49,176 nucleotides of DNA from Nitrobium sp046350935 (GTDB taxonomy: Bacteria > Nitrospirota > Thermodesulfovibrionia > Thermodesulfovibrionales > Dissulfurispiraceae): assembly GCA_046350935.1 (NCBI GenBank), contig JAXLZK010000032.1, forward strand, positions 1-49,176. Direction: 5' to 3'. The notes beneath the pieces were generated by a model. It did not search any database and had not been told where the DNA came from. It saw only the letters and a list, made by a program, of their open reading frames with translations. Below, one piece after another: positions 22,498 through 30,727 of this stretch; the first letter of the stretch is position 1, and each line of letters starts with the position of its first letter. The position numbers were made by a program, and so were the translations under genes.

Positions 22498-25059
22498 CTA
22501 CACCGTCTCGACTCTGTCTCTGCCCTCCGCCTTTGCCCGGTAGAGTGCGGCGTCTGCTGCACGCAGAAGCTCGCCGGCAGTGGCTCCGTGCTGGGGAAAG
22601 AATGCCACGCCCAGTGACAGGGTCACCGGGGGCATGATCTTACCTTCGTAGTGGAAGCGGACCTCCTTGAAGCGCTTCCGCACTTGTTCAGCCCGGAACC
22701 TGCCCTGCTCGGGGGTCGTCTCGGGCAGTATGATGACGAACTCCTCACCACCGTACCGGCAGGCATAGTCCTCCTCCCTGATGCTCCTCTTCAGGAAAAA
22801 GCCGAGCTCCCTGAGCAGCATATCGCCCGCCTTATGCCCGTAGACGTCGTTGAAGGACTTGAAATGGTCGATATCGAGCATGATGATTCCCATTGTCTGC
22901 CCCTTTCGCGCCATCCGGTGCAGCTCCCTTTCCATCAGCTCGTCCATCGAGCGCCGGTTGCACAGAGTCGTGAGAGAGTCATGGGTGGATTGCTCGAAGA
23001 GGGTCTCGCGCAGTCTGAAGTTGGCCAGGGAGAGCGCGATGCTCTCCGCCACCGCCTCTACCAGCTTCTCCACGGCCTTCCTCTGCTCCCGCATCTCTTC
23101 GGGAGGGTGGAGCCACTGCGCACCAAACCGTAGATGCAGCAGCCCCATGGTCTCTCCCTGGGCGGTAAGGGGGACGCAGATATACCCCGCCTGCAGCGCG
23201 TCCGCCACGTGCGGACAGCGCATTCCCCGGTCAGAGCTGTCCATTGTGTAGACACGGCCGAGGCGCAATGCCCAGCATTCCTTCGCTTCCAGCGTATCCT
23301 CGCGCGGTCTCTCCTCTCCCCAGAGCACCACCGGCTCGAAAGTATTCCTGGTAGGGGAGAACAGATAGACGGCGCCCGATTCACCGGAGAAAAGCTTCTG
23401 CAGCGAGGCGCCGATTACCGCACACGCCTCTTCGATGCTGACACAGGCCTGCAGCATGCTGACCATTCCGCTCAACAGCTCTATCTCGCGGTTCCGCCGT
23501 TCGAGCTCGCCGACATACTTTGAAAGACTCTCCTCGTTCCTTTTGCGCTCGGTGATCTCCCGGAAAGCGACCACCACGCCCGCGACCTCGCCTCCCTCGA
23601 TGATCGGCGTGCTGATGTACTCGACGGGAAAGCTCGTTCCGTCCTTTTTCCAGAACATCTCGTCCTCGCTCTGTTGCACCACACCCTCTTGCAAGCTTTT
23701 GAAAATCAAGCACTCCTCATGCGGATAGACGGACCCGTCGGCTTTCGTGTGGTGTACAAGAGCATGCATGTCGAGCCCGATAAGCTCTTTTTCCGTATAG
23801 CCGAGCATGTCCGCGGCAGTGCGGTTGACAAAGGTGCCCCTCCCCTCCCTGTCCATTCCGAAAATCCCTTCGCCTACGGACTTCAAAATCGATTCGTACG
23901 TGCGGCTGAGGCGCTCCAGCTCCTTCTCCGCCTTTTTCCTCTCGGTGACGTCGTGGAGCAGCCAGACCTCCTTTTCCTCGTCATAGAGGTACGAAGCAAG
24001 CTCTACATAGCGGGTCTGCCCGTCCTTCCGGATGACGGGGACCGTCCGGGTGCCCGGAAACCCGGCCGCCCGGTCCTCTTCGTAGTATCCGCGGACGACA
24101 TCGGCTTTTGCACCGTAGAGGGAGGTAAACCACTGGTCGAGAGTGGTGATCTCGGAGCGGGTGTACCCGGTGATTTCTTCCACGGCCTTGTTGAAAAAGA
24201 CCGCACTCCCTTCCCGCTGCAGGGTGCCGGCAGGCAGGTTTTCCACGATCAGGGAGAGGCGCCTTTCGCTGAGACGCAGCGCGTCTTCCGCCCGCCTTCG
24301 CTCGGCATTCTCACGGTAGAGCAGGTGGAGGATCCGGTAGAGGATGACGAAGCTCATGAACGTGCCGAGCGACATCGCAGCGAACGCACTGCGCCCCGCC
24401 GCCTCCATCTGCATTTCGAGACTCCTCAGAAACGACTTTTCTTCCCCGACCATCCGGGTCACCACTGTCCTGATGGCGTCCTCCAGCTTTTCCCCCTCCC
24501 CCAGCAGCCTGCTCTGCGTCCCGGCATCGAAGCCTTTTTTCTGCCGCTGCTCGACGGCTTCCCGCAGGTTCTCAAAGCGCTGCGCAATCAGCCGGTCGAG
24601 CGTATCGAACCTCTGCTGCTGGCCGGCATTGTCCGCCATGATCCTCCTGAGGTCCTGGAGCTCCTTTTCGATGATCTCCCTTCCGTCGTAGTACGCTTTC
24701 AGGTAGCCGATGTCTTCCGTCAGGAGGTATTGGTTGATCCCGCTTTCCGCGGCATTGCTGTAAGTCAATAACGATTCGAGCCTCTCCACGATATCGAAAA
24801 TGCTGGTGCGCGTTTTGCCGAGAGCGATGAGGCGCCCCATGTTTGTATAGGAAAATATCGTGACGATGATGAAGATCGACAATGCAATGCCGCCCCCGAT
24901 GGAAACCAGTCTCTTCAAGCAATCCCCCGGTGCTGTCCGCTCCGTACCTGCACCCGATCGGCATCGGATGCCGCTTCCCTCATCCTTTGAGCAGTCCTCT
25001 TTGATCGTCCCGCCGGAGCCCGTCGCAGCGTCGTTTGCCGCCGCTCTCTGCCGGAACAT
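22498..25059 (-). CDS. Diguanylate cyclase with CHASE3, PAS, PAS and GAF domains
   Basis: An 853-residue membrane sensor that makes c-di-GMP. Order: TM1 (about 52-72), CHASE3-like periplasmic helices (75-220), TM2 (about 226-245), two PAS domains (about 266-385 and 392-510, with VSxTERK-type ends DVTERKKAEKE and REITERKRNEE), GAF (about 530-690) and GGEEF. The active site is GGEEF (770-774) and the inhibitory site RxxD is REED (761-764), five residues before, so product feedback is expected. The N-terminal 45 residues are polar and uncertain as to start; no good ribosome site is seen. It is convergent with the copper storage gene and its signal is unknown. Confidence 0.9.
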   Translation of the reverse strand: MFRQRAAANDAATGSGGTIKEDCSKDEGSGIRCRSGAGTERTAPGDCLKRLVSIGGGIALSIFIIVTIFSYTNMGRLIALGKTRTSIFDIVERLESLLTYSNAAESGINQYLLTEDIGYLKAYYDGREIIEKELQDLRRIMADNAGQQQRFDTLDRLIAQRFENLREAVEQRQKKGFDAGTQSRLLGEGEKLEDAIRTVVTRMVGEEKSFLRSLEMQMEAAGRSAFAAMSLGTFMSFVILYRILHLLYRENAERRRAEDALRLSERRLSLIVENLPAGTLQREGSAVFFNKAVEEITGYTRSEITTLDQWFTSLYGAKADVVRGYYEEDRAAGFPGTRTVPVIRKDGQTRYVELASYLYDEEKEVWLLHDVTERKKAEKELERLSRTYESILKSVGEGIFGMDREGRGTFVNRTAADMLGYTEKELIGLDMHALVHHTKADGSVYPHEECLIFKSLQEGVVQQSEDEMFWKKDGTSFPVEYISTPIIEGGEVAGVVVAFREITERKRNEESLSKYVGELERRNREIELLSGMVSMLQACVSIEEACAVIGASLQKLFSGESGAVYLFSPTRNTFEPVVLWGEERPREDTLEAKECWALRLGRVYTMDSSDRGMRCPHVADALQAGYICVPLTAQGETMGLLHLRFGAQWLHPPEEMREQRKAVEKLVEAVAESIALSLANFRLRETLFEQSTHDSLTTLCNRRSMDELMERELHRMARKGQTMGIIMLDIDHFKSFNDVYGHKAGDMLLRELGFFLKRSIREEDYACRYGGEEFVIILPETTPEQGRFRAEQVRKRFKEVRFHYEGKIMPPVTLSLGVAFFPQHGATAGELLRAADAALYRAKAEGRDRVETV

Positions 25060-25325
25060 CAGAGACGGAGAGAGCTCTCCTCCGCCCTTCCCTCTGTAAA
25101 ACAGGACAAAATGAGGCTCTCTATCTAACTCTTACTGCCGTTGCGTGATGATGTCAAGTAAGGGGCGTCCCTCACCGGGAAAGAGGACTGAAAGAGTACG
25201 AAAATAAAAAAGGAGTCACTGTAAGGAGTTAGGAAGAAAAACTCCGGAGTGCGGAAAAAGGAGAAAAAAGGAACGCGATAAAAAAACGGAACTGTTCAGG
25301 CATTGCCGCTACCCGGCATCGCACG

Positions 25326-25354
25326 GGGGGAAACAGAGGCGCCCCCGGGCGCCT
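25326..25354 (-). terminator. Terminator-like stem after the 6S RNA
   Basis: AGGCGCCC-CC-GGGCGCCT forms a strong GC stem, followed on the minus strand by CTGTTTCCC, a weak U-tract. It lies just past the 3' end expected for the 6S transcript. Confidence 0.5.
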
Positions 25355-25371
25355 GCCGGACTTCCTGCATC

Positions 25372-25573
25372 CCGGTTCAGCTCCGTCTTGTAAGGAAAGC
25401 GAATGCCTCAGACCACAAACTACGAACCTTTTTCTACTTTTGGCGCTTTGACGGGCATTTAGGCTTCCTCTTCGGGAGGCATGCTCACCATGACCCGCTC
25501 CCGCGCCGTCTGTAAAGTAACTTGTGCGCAAGTCTGTACCGATCCGAAGCACCGCTTATCTTTGTCAGAACCT
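25372..25573 (-). ncRNA. ssrS: 6S RNA
   Basis: On the minus strand, GGTGAGCATGC (25489-25479) followed by GAAGCCTAAA matches conserved bases of 6S RNA. The fold also fits: GGTTC/GAACC closes the ends, CAGAC/GTCTG and CACAA/TTGTG form the stem below the bubble (25536-25522 with 25409-25418), and GGCGC/GCGCC above it (25507-25503 with 25442-25446). Between these stems 14 nt and 23 nt stay unpaired, the open-complex mimic that traps the housekeeping sigma-70 polymerase. Length is about 200 nt. A strong promoter precedes it and a stem follows it. The exact ends are estimates. The rest of the 560-bp region has no gene. Confidence 0.72.
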
Positions 25574-25579
25574 GCTTTT

Positions 25580-25608
25580 AGTATACTCCTTTCTCATAGC
25601 CGATTCAA
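25580..25608 (-). promoter_or_regulatory. Sigma-70-type promoter of the 6S RNA
   Basis: On the minus strand TTGAAT (25608-25603), 17 bp, TATACT (25585-25580), placing the start near 25573. The spacing is ideal, and the downstream RNA supports the call. Confidence 0.6.
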
Positions 25609-25625
25609 CATACAACCACTTTGAT

Positions 25626-27485
25626 CTAATTAACTATTTTTCGCGCTTCTCTTTCTTTTTCCCTATGGGGGCGGGCAGGCCCCGCCTTCTTCATGAAATC
25701 TACCCAAAGGGGAAGCGCAGCGCTGGAACCTGATTCGCCGGGTCCTATCGAGGTATGATCGTCCCTGCCCACCCACACTCCCACTGCCAGGCGGTCATCG
25801 AACCCCACAAACCACGCATCGGAGTAATCGTCGGTAGTCCCTGTTTTTCCGTAGACTTTCCGGTCCACCGCAAGGGCTCTTCCACCGGTCCCCGACTCCA
25901 CCACGGCGCGCAGGAGGACCTTGATCTTCTCCACCAGGTCCCGGGAGAGCAGCTCGCGGGACGCGGGGGAGACGCGCTCCACCACGTTCCCCTCCCTGTC
26001 GGTCACAAGGGTATACGCATAGGGGACAACCCGGCTGCCCGTGGCAAAGACGATATAGGCTGCGGTGAGATCGAGGAGAGTCACCTCGCACGCTCCCAAT
26101 GCCAGGGAAGGATGAGGAGGAAGGTCGCTCCTGATGCCGAGCCGCACCGCAGTATCCCGAACCTTTTCAAAGCCGATCTCCTGCGCAAGCCGCACCGTTG
26201 CGGCATTGAGAGAAAGAGAAAGAGCCGTTTTCAAGGAGACATACCCGTGATATTCCCAGTTGGAGTTTTTGGGAGACCAGAGTCCGCCCCTCTCGGGGTC
26301 GGGGATACTGACCGGAATGTCGAGGACGCGGTCGTCGAACGACTTCCCCGCTTCGAGCGCGGCCGTATAGACAAAGGGCTTGAAAGCAGACCCGGGCTGC
26401 CGCAGCGCCATGGTGGCCCGGTTGAACTGCGACTCCTTATAGTCGCCGCCCCCCACCATCGCCCTGATCGCACCCGTTTTCAGGTCGAGCGCCACCAGGG
26501 CCGCCTGCACCCCCTTTCCCGCCCGCATCTCTATTTCCCGCACCCCCCGGCTTACCGCCCTTTCCGCCTGACGCTGCATTTCCGTGTCGAGGGTGGAGGA
26601 GAGGTGGAAGGCGCCCCTGTAGAGGGCGTCTCCATAGCTCCTCTCGAGGTGCTGCCGGATAAATCCGGTAAAGTAGGGGGCTTCATCCCTGCGCTTGAAG
26701 TTCGCTTTTCTCGGGAGAGGCGTCGACAGGGCCTCCCGGTACTCTTCCGGAGAGATAAAGCCGGCAGAAAACATCTCGCTCAGCACCACCTGTCTGCGCG
26801 CCCCGGACCGCAGCGGGTCCCTGAGGGGAGAATATTTGTTGGGCGCTTTCTGCAGTGCGGCCAGAAGCGCCGCTTCGCCGAGGGAGAGGTCCCGTGCGGT
26901 CTTGTCGAAATAGGTCCGGGCGGCAGCCTCAATGCCGTATGTCCTTTCGCCGAAGAAAGCGAAATTCAGGTACATCTCCAGAATCTCGTCCTTCGTATAG
27001 TTCCACTCCAATTGAGCCGTAACGAGCATTTCCTTCACTTTCCTCGAAAATTTCCTTTCCGGCTCTCTGAGGATCATCTTGGCAAGCTGCTGGGTGATGG
27101 TGCTCCCCCCCTCCACGATCGCCCGCTGCGAGACATTCCTGCGCAGAGCACGGAGGATCCCCTTTGCATCGAAGCCGTGGTGCGCGTAAAATCTGCGGTC
27201 TTCTATCGAGAGAAAGGCCTGTTTCACCCGGTCGGGAATTTCGCGCAGAGGAACGAAAAAGCGGCGCTCACGGTAGAACTCGGAGAGAGGCCTCCCGTCG
27301 CCGGCCGATACCAGAACCGCATACTCGTAGGAATCGATGACGGGGCGCTGTGAAACGGCATGCAGCAGAACTCCGGCACACGCCACTGCGCATACTGCGA
27401 GGAGAACGGCACCTAATCTGGGTAGAGACACAATACGCCTCGTTTCTCGTAGTGGAAAGCGCCAGGGTGACTCCCGGAGCGCCAC
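25626..27485 (-). CDS. Class A penicillin-binding protein (PBP1-type)
   Basis: A 619-residue bifunctional peptidoglycan synthase anchored in the inner membrane (TM about 24-44). The glycosyltransferase domain (GT51) has EDRRFYAHHG with catalytic Glu95, EGGSTITQQLAK (125-136) and EILEMYLN (167-174). The transpeptidase has SxxK at S366-K369 (PGSAFKP), SLN (425-427) and KTGTT (547-551). It is shorter than PBP1a of Enterobacteria because the ODD/OB insert between domains is missing. The start is a GTG without a clear ribosome site, so the first residues are uncertain. It is alone on this strand, with the 6S RNA downstream. Confidence 0.9.
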   Translation of the reverse strand: MALRESPWRFPLRETRRIVSLPRLGAVLLAVCAVACAGVLLHAVSQRPVIDSYEYAVLVSAGDGRPLSEFYRERRFFVPLREIPDRVKQAFLSIEDRRFYAHHGFDAKGILRALRRNVSQRAIVEGGSTITQQLAKMILREPERKFSRKVKEMLVTAQLEWNYTKDEILEMYLNFAFFGERTYGIEAAARTYFDKTARDLSLGEAALLAALQKAPNKYSPLRDPLRSGARRQVVLSEMFSAGFISPEEYREALSTPLPRKANFKRRDEAPYFTGFIRQHLERSYGDALYRGAFHLSSTLDTEMQRQAERAVSRGVREIEMRAGKGVQAALVALDLKTGAIRAMVGGGDYKESQFNRATMALRQPGSAFKPFVYTAALEAGKSFDDRVLDIPVSIPDPERGGLWSPKNSNWEYHGYVSLKTALSLSLNAATVRLAQEIGFEKVRDTAVRLGIRSDLPPHPSLALGACEVTLLDLTAAYIVFATGSRVVPYAYTLVTDREGNVVERVSPASRELLSRDLVEKIKVLLRAVVESGTGGRALAVDRKVYGKTGTTDDYSDAWFVGFDDRLAVGVWVGRDDHTSIGPGESGSSAALPLWVDFMKKAGPARPHREKEREARKIVN

Positions 27486-27879
27486 CGGACAGCCGGCTCA
27501 TAAGACAATCTTAGCAGAAGAACAAAATAATGCAACGGCACAGGGCGGGTCTTCTTCCGTTAATTGGCGGGACTCCAGTGTCGGACAGATCGTACCCGAA
27601 GGAGCCGAGAACTGGCAGGGTAGCGGCCACATAGAACTCCTCTGTTCAAGGTAGTGCTGGGAAACTGCACGTGAAGCCGTACCGGCAGGAGAAAAGTCCT
27701 TCCAGATTCCCCTGATGCACTCCTCACCAGGGTGGTGAGGACAAAGCCTGTCCAGCATAAAAAGCATCGGTACATTCCCCGGCCTTTCCTGTCACGATAC
27801 GTCGTCCCCCCCATGCCCGCAGCAAACCGCTTGCCCCGGTTCTATACCTCCGCGTAGGAGGGAATGCTCCCATATGGGC
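27486..27879. other. Stretch without a gene
   Basis: About 390 bp between the penicillin-binding protein and decayed genes. Short frames exist on both strands, but none shows a family pattern or ribosome site. The only structure is a 9-bp dyad, TCCTCACCA-GGG-TGGTGAGGA (27721-27741). Confidence 0.5.
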
Positions 27880-28385
27880 TCCGCGCGTCATGTCCATTCG
27901 CTCTGCGGATATTTCTCCAGGAGGGTGTCGTATATCTTTCGCAGGGCAGCGGCATCATGGGCCGCCTTGTACTCCGCCACGCCGCGGTGGAATATCGCCT
28001 CCGAGCAACTCCCGCTTTGGGGTGGCATTCGACGAGACCGGCAAAGATTTCGATAGCCTTTGAAGTGGTCGGTGTCGAAGAGGATCTTTCCCCTCCAAAA
28101 ATCCAGGTGGGCCATCAAATCGTCCACGGGAACATATATCCCGGTGACTACCGATGGGTTAGGTCGGGGGTGATGTTCCCTTTTCGGTGGGCCTGTATCT
28201 GTCTGCAAGAAATTCTGCACCATGATAAGGACTCGTATTCATGGCGGAGCAGCCCGTTCACCCCTCGAACCAGAAATCCTGGTAGATCGGCTTCCTCCCA
28301 GGCATCGCCCGTTTCATGCATCAAAATCCTTCTCCCATTGAATTTCAGCCATTGCAAACACCTGAAAGACGTCATACTTTTTCAT
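27880..28385 (-). pseudogene. Frameshifted thioredoxin/TPR gene with UGA at the CxxC nucleophile
   Basis: Read with frame changes, this is a thioredoxin-fold protein with a C-terminal TPR-like part. It starts MKKYDVFQVFAMAEIQWEKD, continues GRKPIYQDFWFEG, then TGA, then TGCSAMN. The C-terminal part reads AIEIFAGLVECHPKAGVA, EAIFHRGVAEYKAAHD and LLEKYPQSEW. At least four frame changes are needed, near 28315, around 28090-28170, 28050 and 27895. The TGA at 28260-28258 falls exactly where thioredoxin (DFWAEWCGPC) has its attacking Cys, giving UxxC spacing. This could be selenocysteine or a nonsense mutation. A 6-bp hairpin with GU in its loop starts 13 nt after the TGA. The gene may be dead or badly sequenced. 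Confidence 0.6.
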
Positions 28386-28990
28386 TGTCAAGGCAAAATA
28401 GAAATGTCCGCTTTGCAAAAATAGAAATGACCGGTTGGTTCATAGCCCAGCGTTGGCGTTCCATTTCTCTTAGTTGTTAGCTTTTCCATGGATGATGAAA
28501 TGCTCTCCTGAAAGGCACGTTGTTATGAAATGCATGCTGCCGTTGACCCTCTCCTCGACAGTCTGATCTGGTGAATAAAAGCACGCGAAACGTCTGCTAT
28601 TCCTGATGCACAGTATCCGGTCCAGGTCCACTCCCTTTGGGACCCCCCGGAGCAGCTCCTGTTATCAAAGGCAAGATACCCGTCCAGAATTGGCCTCATC
28701 AGAAATCCTTCACCAGCCGTGCAGATCGCTCTATCCTGCTCTTTGGCCGCATGGCGATCTTTACTTGCAGTTCCGTCAATGCCCTGCCGAACTGCATCAA
28801 AATCCTTCTCCCATAGACGCTCAGGGGTATGCCGTATTTCCTGATATACCGCTTGAAGCTGTCCATCGCAGGGAGAGTGCCCTCGTACTTCGTAGAATCG
28901 GGCATAAATGGTATTCGTTGCATCATCGATGTACGCCATCAACACGCATGCCGGCCTCCCCGGTCCTCAAACCACCGGTGATGGCTTCCG
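28386..28990 (-). mobile_element. Decayed insertion sequence (integrase-core transposase remnant)
   Basis: In several minus-strand frames the sequence reads GSHHRWFEDRGGR, CVLMAYIDDATNTIYARFYE and YEGTLPAMDSFKRYIRKYGI, then LWEKDFDA and short tails. This is the rve (integrase-core) domain of an ISNCY/IS481-like transposase, broken by frameshifts and internal loss. Near the inner end two direct copies of AAAATAGAAATG followed by N-CCG (28396-28433) look like the repeated end of such an element. They lie right beside the start codon of the thioredoxin-type gene, so the insertion is next to that gene's 5' end. The outer end is not clear. Confidence 0.65.
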
Positions 28991-29181
28991 TTTGCAGGCA
29001 TTAGCACCGCCGAAAAAGACCGGAGAGTGCGGACGCTCTCCCTTGCTTCACAGCAGCCTTTTTCATCCCAAGTATTTCTCGCTCAGCTTCGACACCAACG
29101 ACTCCGGCGCTTTCGGATTGGAATCCTTCCCCGATGACAAAATCCGAGAGGGAAACTGCCTCTTTCTGCATCAATATTCAT

Positions 29182-29195
29182 TAAAGTGCACTTTA
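29182..29195. promoter_or_regulatory. Palindrome upstream of the hemerythrin gene
   Basis: TAAAGTGCACTTTA is a perfect 14-bp palindrome 92 bp before the hemerythrin start. It has the size of a dimeric repressor or activator site. No promoter could be fixed beside it. The 29000-29287 stretch otherwise contains nothing clear. Confidence 0.35.
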
Positions 29196-29287
29196 TCATG
29201 GTGATGCCATCCTGCTCTCTCCTCAAAAGAGACAGGCGGCGCCGGAAATACCATACGAACAATAGAAAAACAGGGGAGGGAAAAAGC

Positions 29288-29689
29288 ATGTCACAACTTG
29301 TGGAAGAATTAAGAAGAGATCATGTTGCGATGGTGGATATGCTCAACAAGGTGAAGGATCTGGGGATTGCCTCGAAAGAGGCGCAGGCTACTTTGCTGGC
29401 AGCAAAAACGAACCTGCTTGCCCATCTGAAGAAGGAGGATCTGCACTTGTATCCCCGGATGCAGAAAGCCGCGGAAAGCAACTCCTCTGTCCGGATGGTG
29501 CTGGATTCCTTTACAAAAGAAATGGGGGAGCTCTCGAAGTTTGCACTACAGTTTTTCGATAACTACTCCCAGGGTGGATCCGGCATCGAGTTTGCCAAAG
29601 ATTTCGGAAGGCTTTTCGCAACCCTGCGGACAAGACTTCAGAGGGAAGAGAGCATTCTCTACAAAGAGTACGACAAACTCGCTTCCTGA
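29288..29689 (+). CDS. Hemerythrin HHE-domain protein
   Basis: A 133-residue four-helix hemerythrin-like protein. The di-iron ligands are visible as His in RRDHVAMVDML near the N-terminus, HLKKEDLHLYPRM in the second helix, and Glu in the last helix (LQREESILYKEYD). The final His pattern is weaker than in oxygen-binding forms. Such proteins bind oxygen or nitric oxide, or sense redox state. The GGGGAGGG site fixes the ATG at 29288; earlier in-frame ATGs lack one. It is a single gene with a possible operator upstream. Confidence 0.8.
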   Translation: MSQLVEELRRDHVAMVDMLNKVKDLGIASKEAQATLLAAKTNLLAHLKKEDLHLYPRMQKAAESNSSVRMVLDSFTKEMGELSKFALQFFDNYSQGGSGIEFAKDFGRLFATLRTRLQREESILYKEYDKLAS

Positions 29690-29758
29690 TTGTACACGCG
29701 CTCTGTTTGTGATGATGAAAACCGGGAGGTGACGAGGAAGGGGCCGTGTATCTCTTTC

Positions 29759-29839
29759 GTCATCCCGGCGGATCCTCTGAACCGGGATCCACAGTCTTTT
29801 TCCTTTAAGGAACTGGACCCCGGCTTTCGCCGGGGTGAC
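29759..29839. repeat. Dispersed palindromic repeat (GTCATCCCGG type)
   Basis: GTCATCCCGG opens and GCCGGGGTGAC closes an imperfect palindrome of about 80 bp, with nested pairs such as CCCCGGC/GCCGGGG. The core resembles the inside of the MITE-like element (GTCATTCC...GGAATGAC). It lies between the hemerythrin and DUF2760 genes, in the place where such REP-like repeats usually occur. Confidence 0.55.
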
Positions 29840-29984
29840 AACCTGATAAACACTCAGGGACGCCACGTCCAATCACCCCCATTCCGCCTCATGGAGTTGT
29901 CATTCCCCCCTTTTTTTCGGTAAACTTTCTCATAGGACTGAGGAAATAACGGTATGCCGCCCCTGCGGGCGGCAAGGAGAGAGA

Positions 29985-30638
29985 ATGCCTTCCAAAGGAA
30001 AAATATCCGCTGCACTCTTCATTATTCTGATCGTTTTCATGCTTGTCCTCTCTTTTTTCGTGCCCTATCTCGCGCCCCTGACCGCGGCGGCGCGCGCCGC
30101 GCTCTTCGTCGTTGCGGGCATCGTTGTATCCGCGCTGCTTGCGGGGGTGGTGTCCTCGCTGATAAAGGGTCTTCCGGACAGGGTCCCGGAGACCGCTCAA
30201 ATGCCGCCCCCGGCCCGCCCCGTTCCCCCTGCTCCTCCGGCTCCCGAAAAGAGGCCCTTTGACGAGAGCGTAGTGCAGATGCTGGCACTTTTTCAGAAGA
30301 AGGGGAGGCTCATCGACTTCCTGAGGGAAGACCTGTCCGGTTATGACGACAGTCAGGTCGGCAGGGCGGTCAGGGACATCCACAAGGAATGCAGGGCGGC
30401 CCTGGACAACCATATGACCCTCGGGCCTGTCATGAACGAGGCGGAAGGCGAGCAGGTGACGATCCCTGCCGGTTTCGACCCTTCGGCCATCCGTCTGACC
30501 GGCAGCGTTGTCGGCGATCCTCCCTTCAGGGGAATCGTCCGGCATAGCGGCTGGCGCGTCGCCCGCACCAGTATGCCCCCCCTGCCGAAAAGCCAGGACC
30601 CGGGCATCGTAGAACCTGCCGAAGTGGAAGTGCAGTAA
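29985..30638 (+). CDS. DUF2760 protein of the Hsp70 cluster
   Basis: A 217-residue protein with two N-terminal membrane segments (about 8-27 and 35-58), a Pro-rich linker (72-92) and a soluble domain. The domain has the DUF2760 pattern: LLALFQKKGRLIDFLREDL-type start (here VQMLALFQKKGRLIDFLRE), VRDIHKECRAALD, and IVRHSGWRVARTSMPPLP near the end. The GGAGAGAGA site fits the ATG. DUF2760 genes are regularly found just before two unusual Hsp70 genes, as here, so they very likely work together in a membrane-linked chaperone system. The biochemical activity is unknown. Confidence 0.8.
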   Translation: MPSKGKISAALFIILIVFMLVLSFFVPYLAPLTAAARAALFVVAGIVVSALLAGVVSSLIKGLPDRVPETAQMPPPARPVPPAPPAPEKRPFDESVVQMLALFQKKGRLIDFLREDLSGYDDSQVGRAVRDIHKECRAALDNHMTLGPVMNEAEGEQVTIPAGFDPSAIRLTGSVVGDPPFRGIVRHSGWRVARTSMPPLPKSQDPGIVEPAEVEVQ

Positions 30639-30727
30639 AGGCTCAAGCACCCTGCACGCTGGGCATGCAAACAGGGGGGGAGCCGCTCCTGTCCCCCTCA
30701 CCGCACCCCTTTTATTCCGGAGAAAAC

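Noticed and set aside
27721..27741. Dyad TCCTCACCA-GGG-TGGTGAGGA as an operator
   Set aside because: No gene or promoter is next to it that it could control; noted only as part of the empty stretch.
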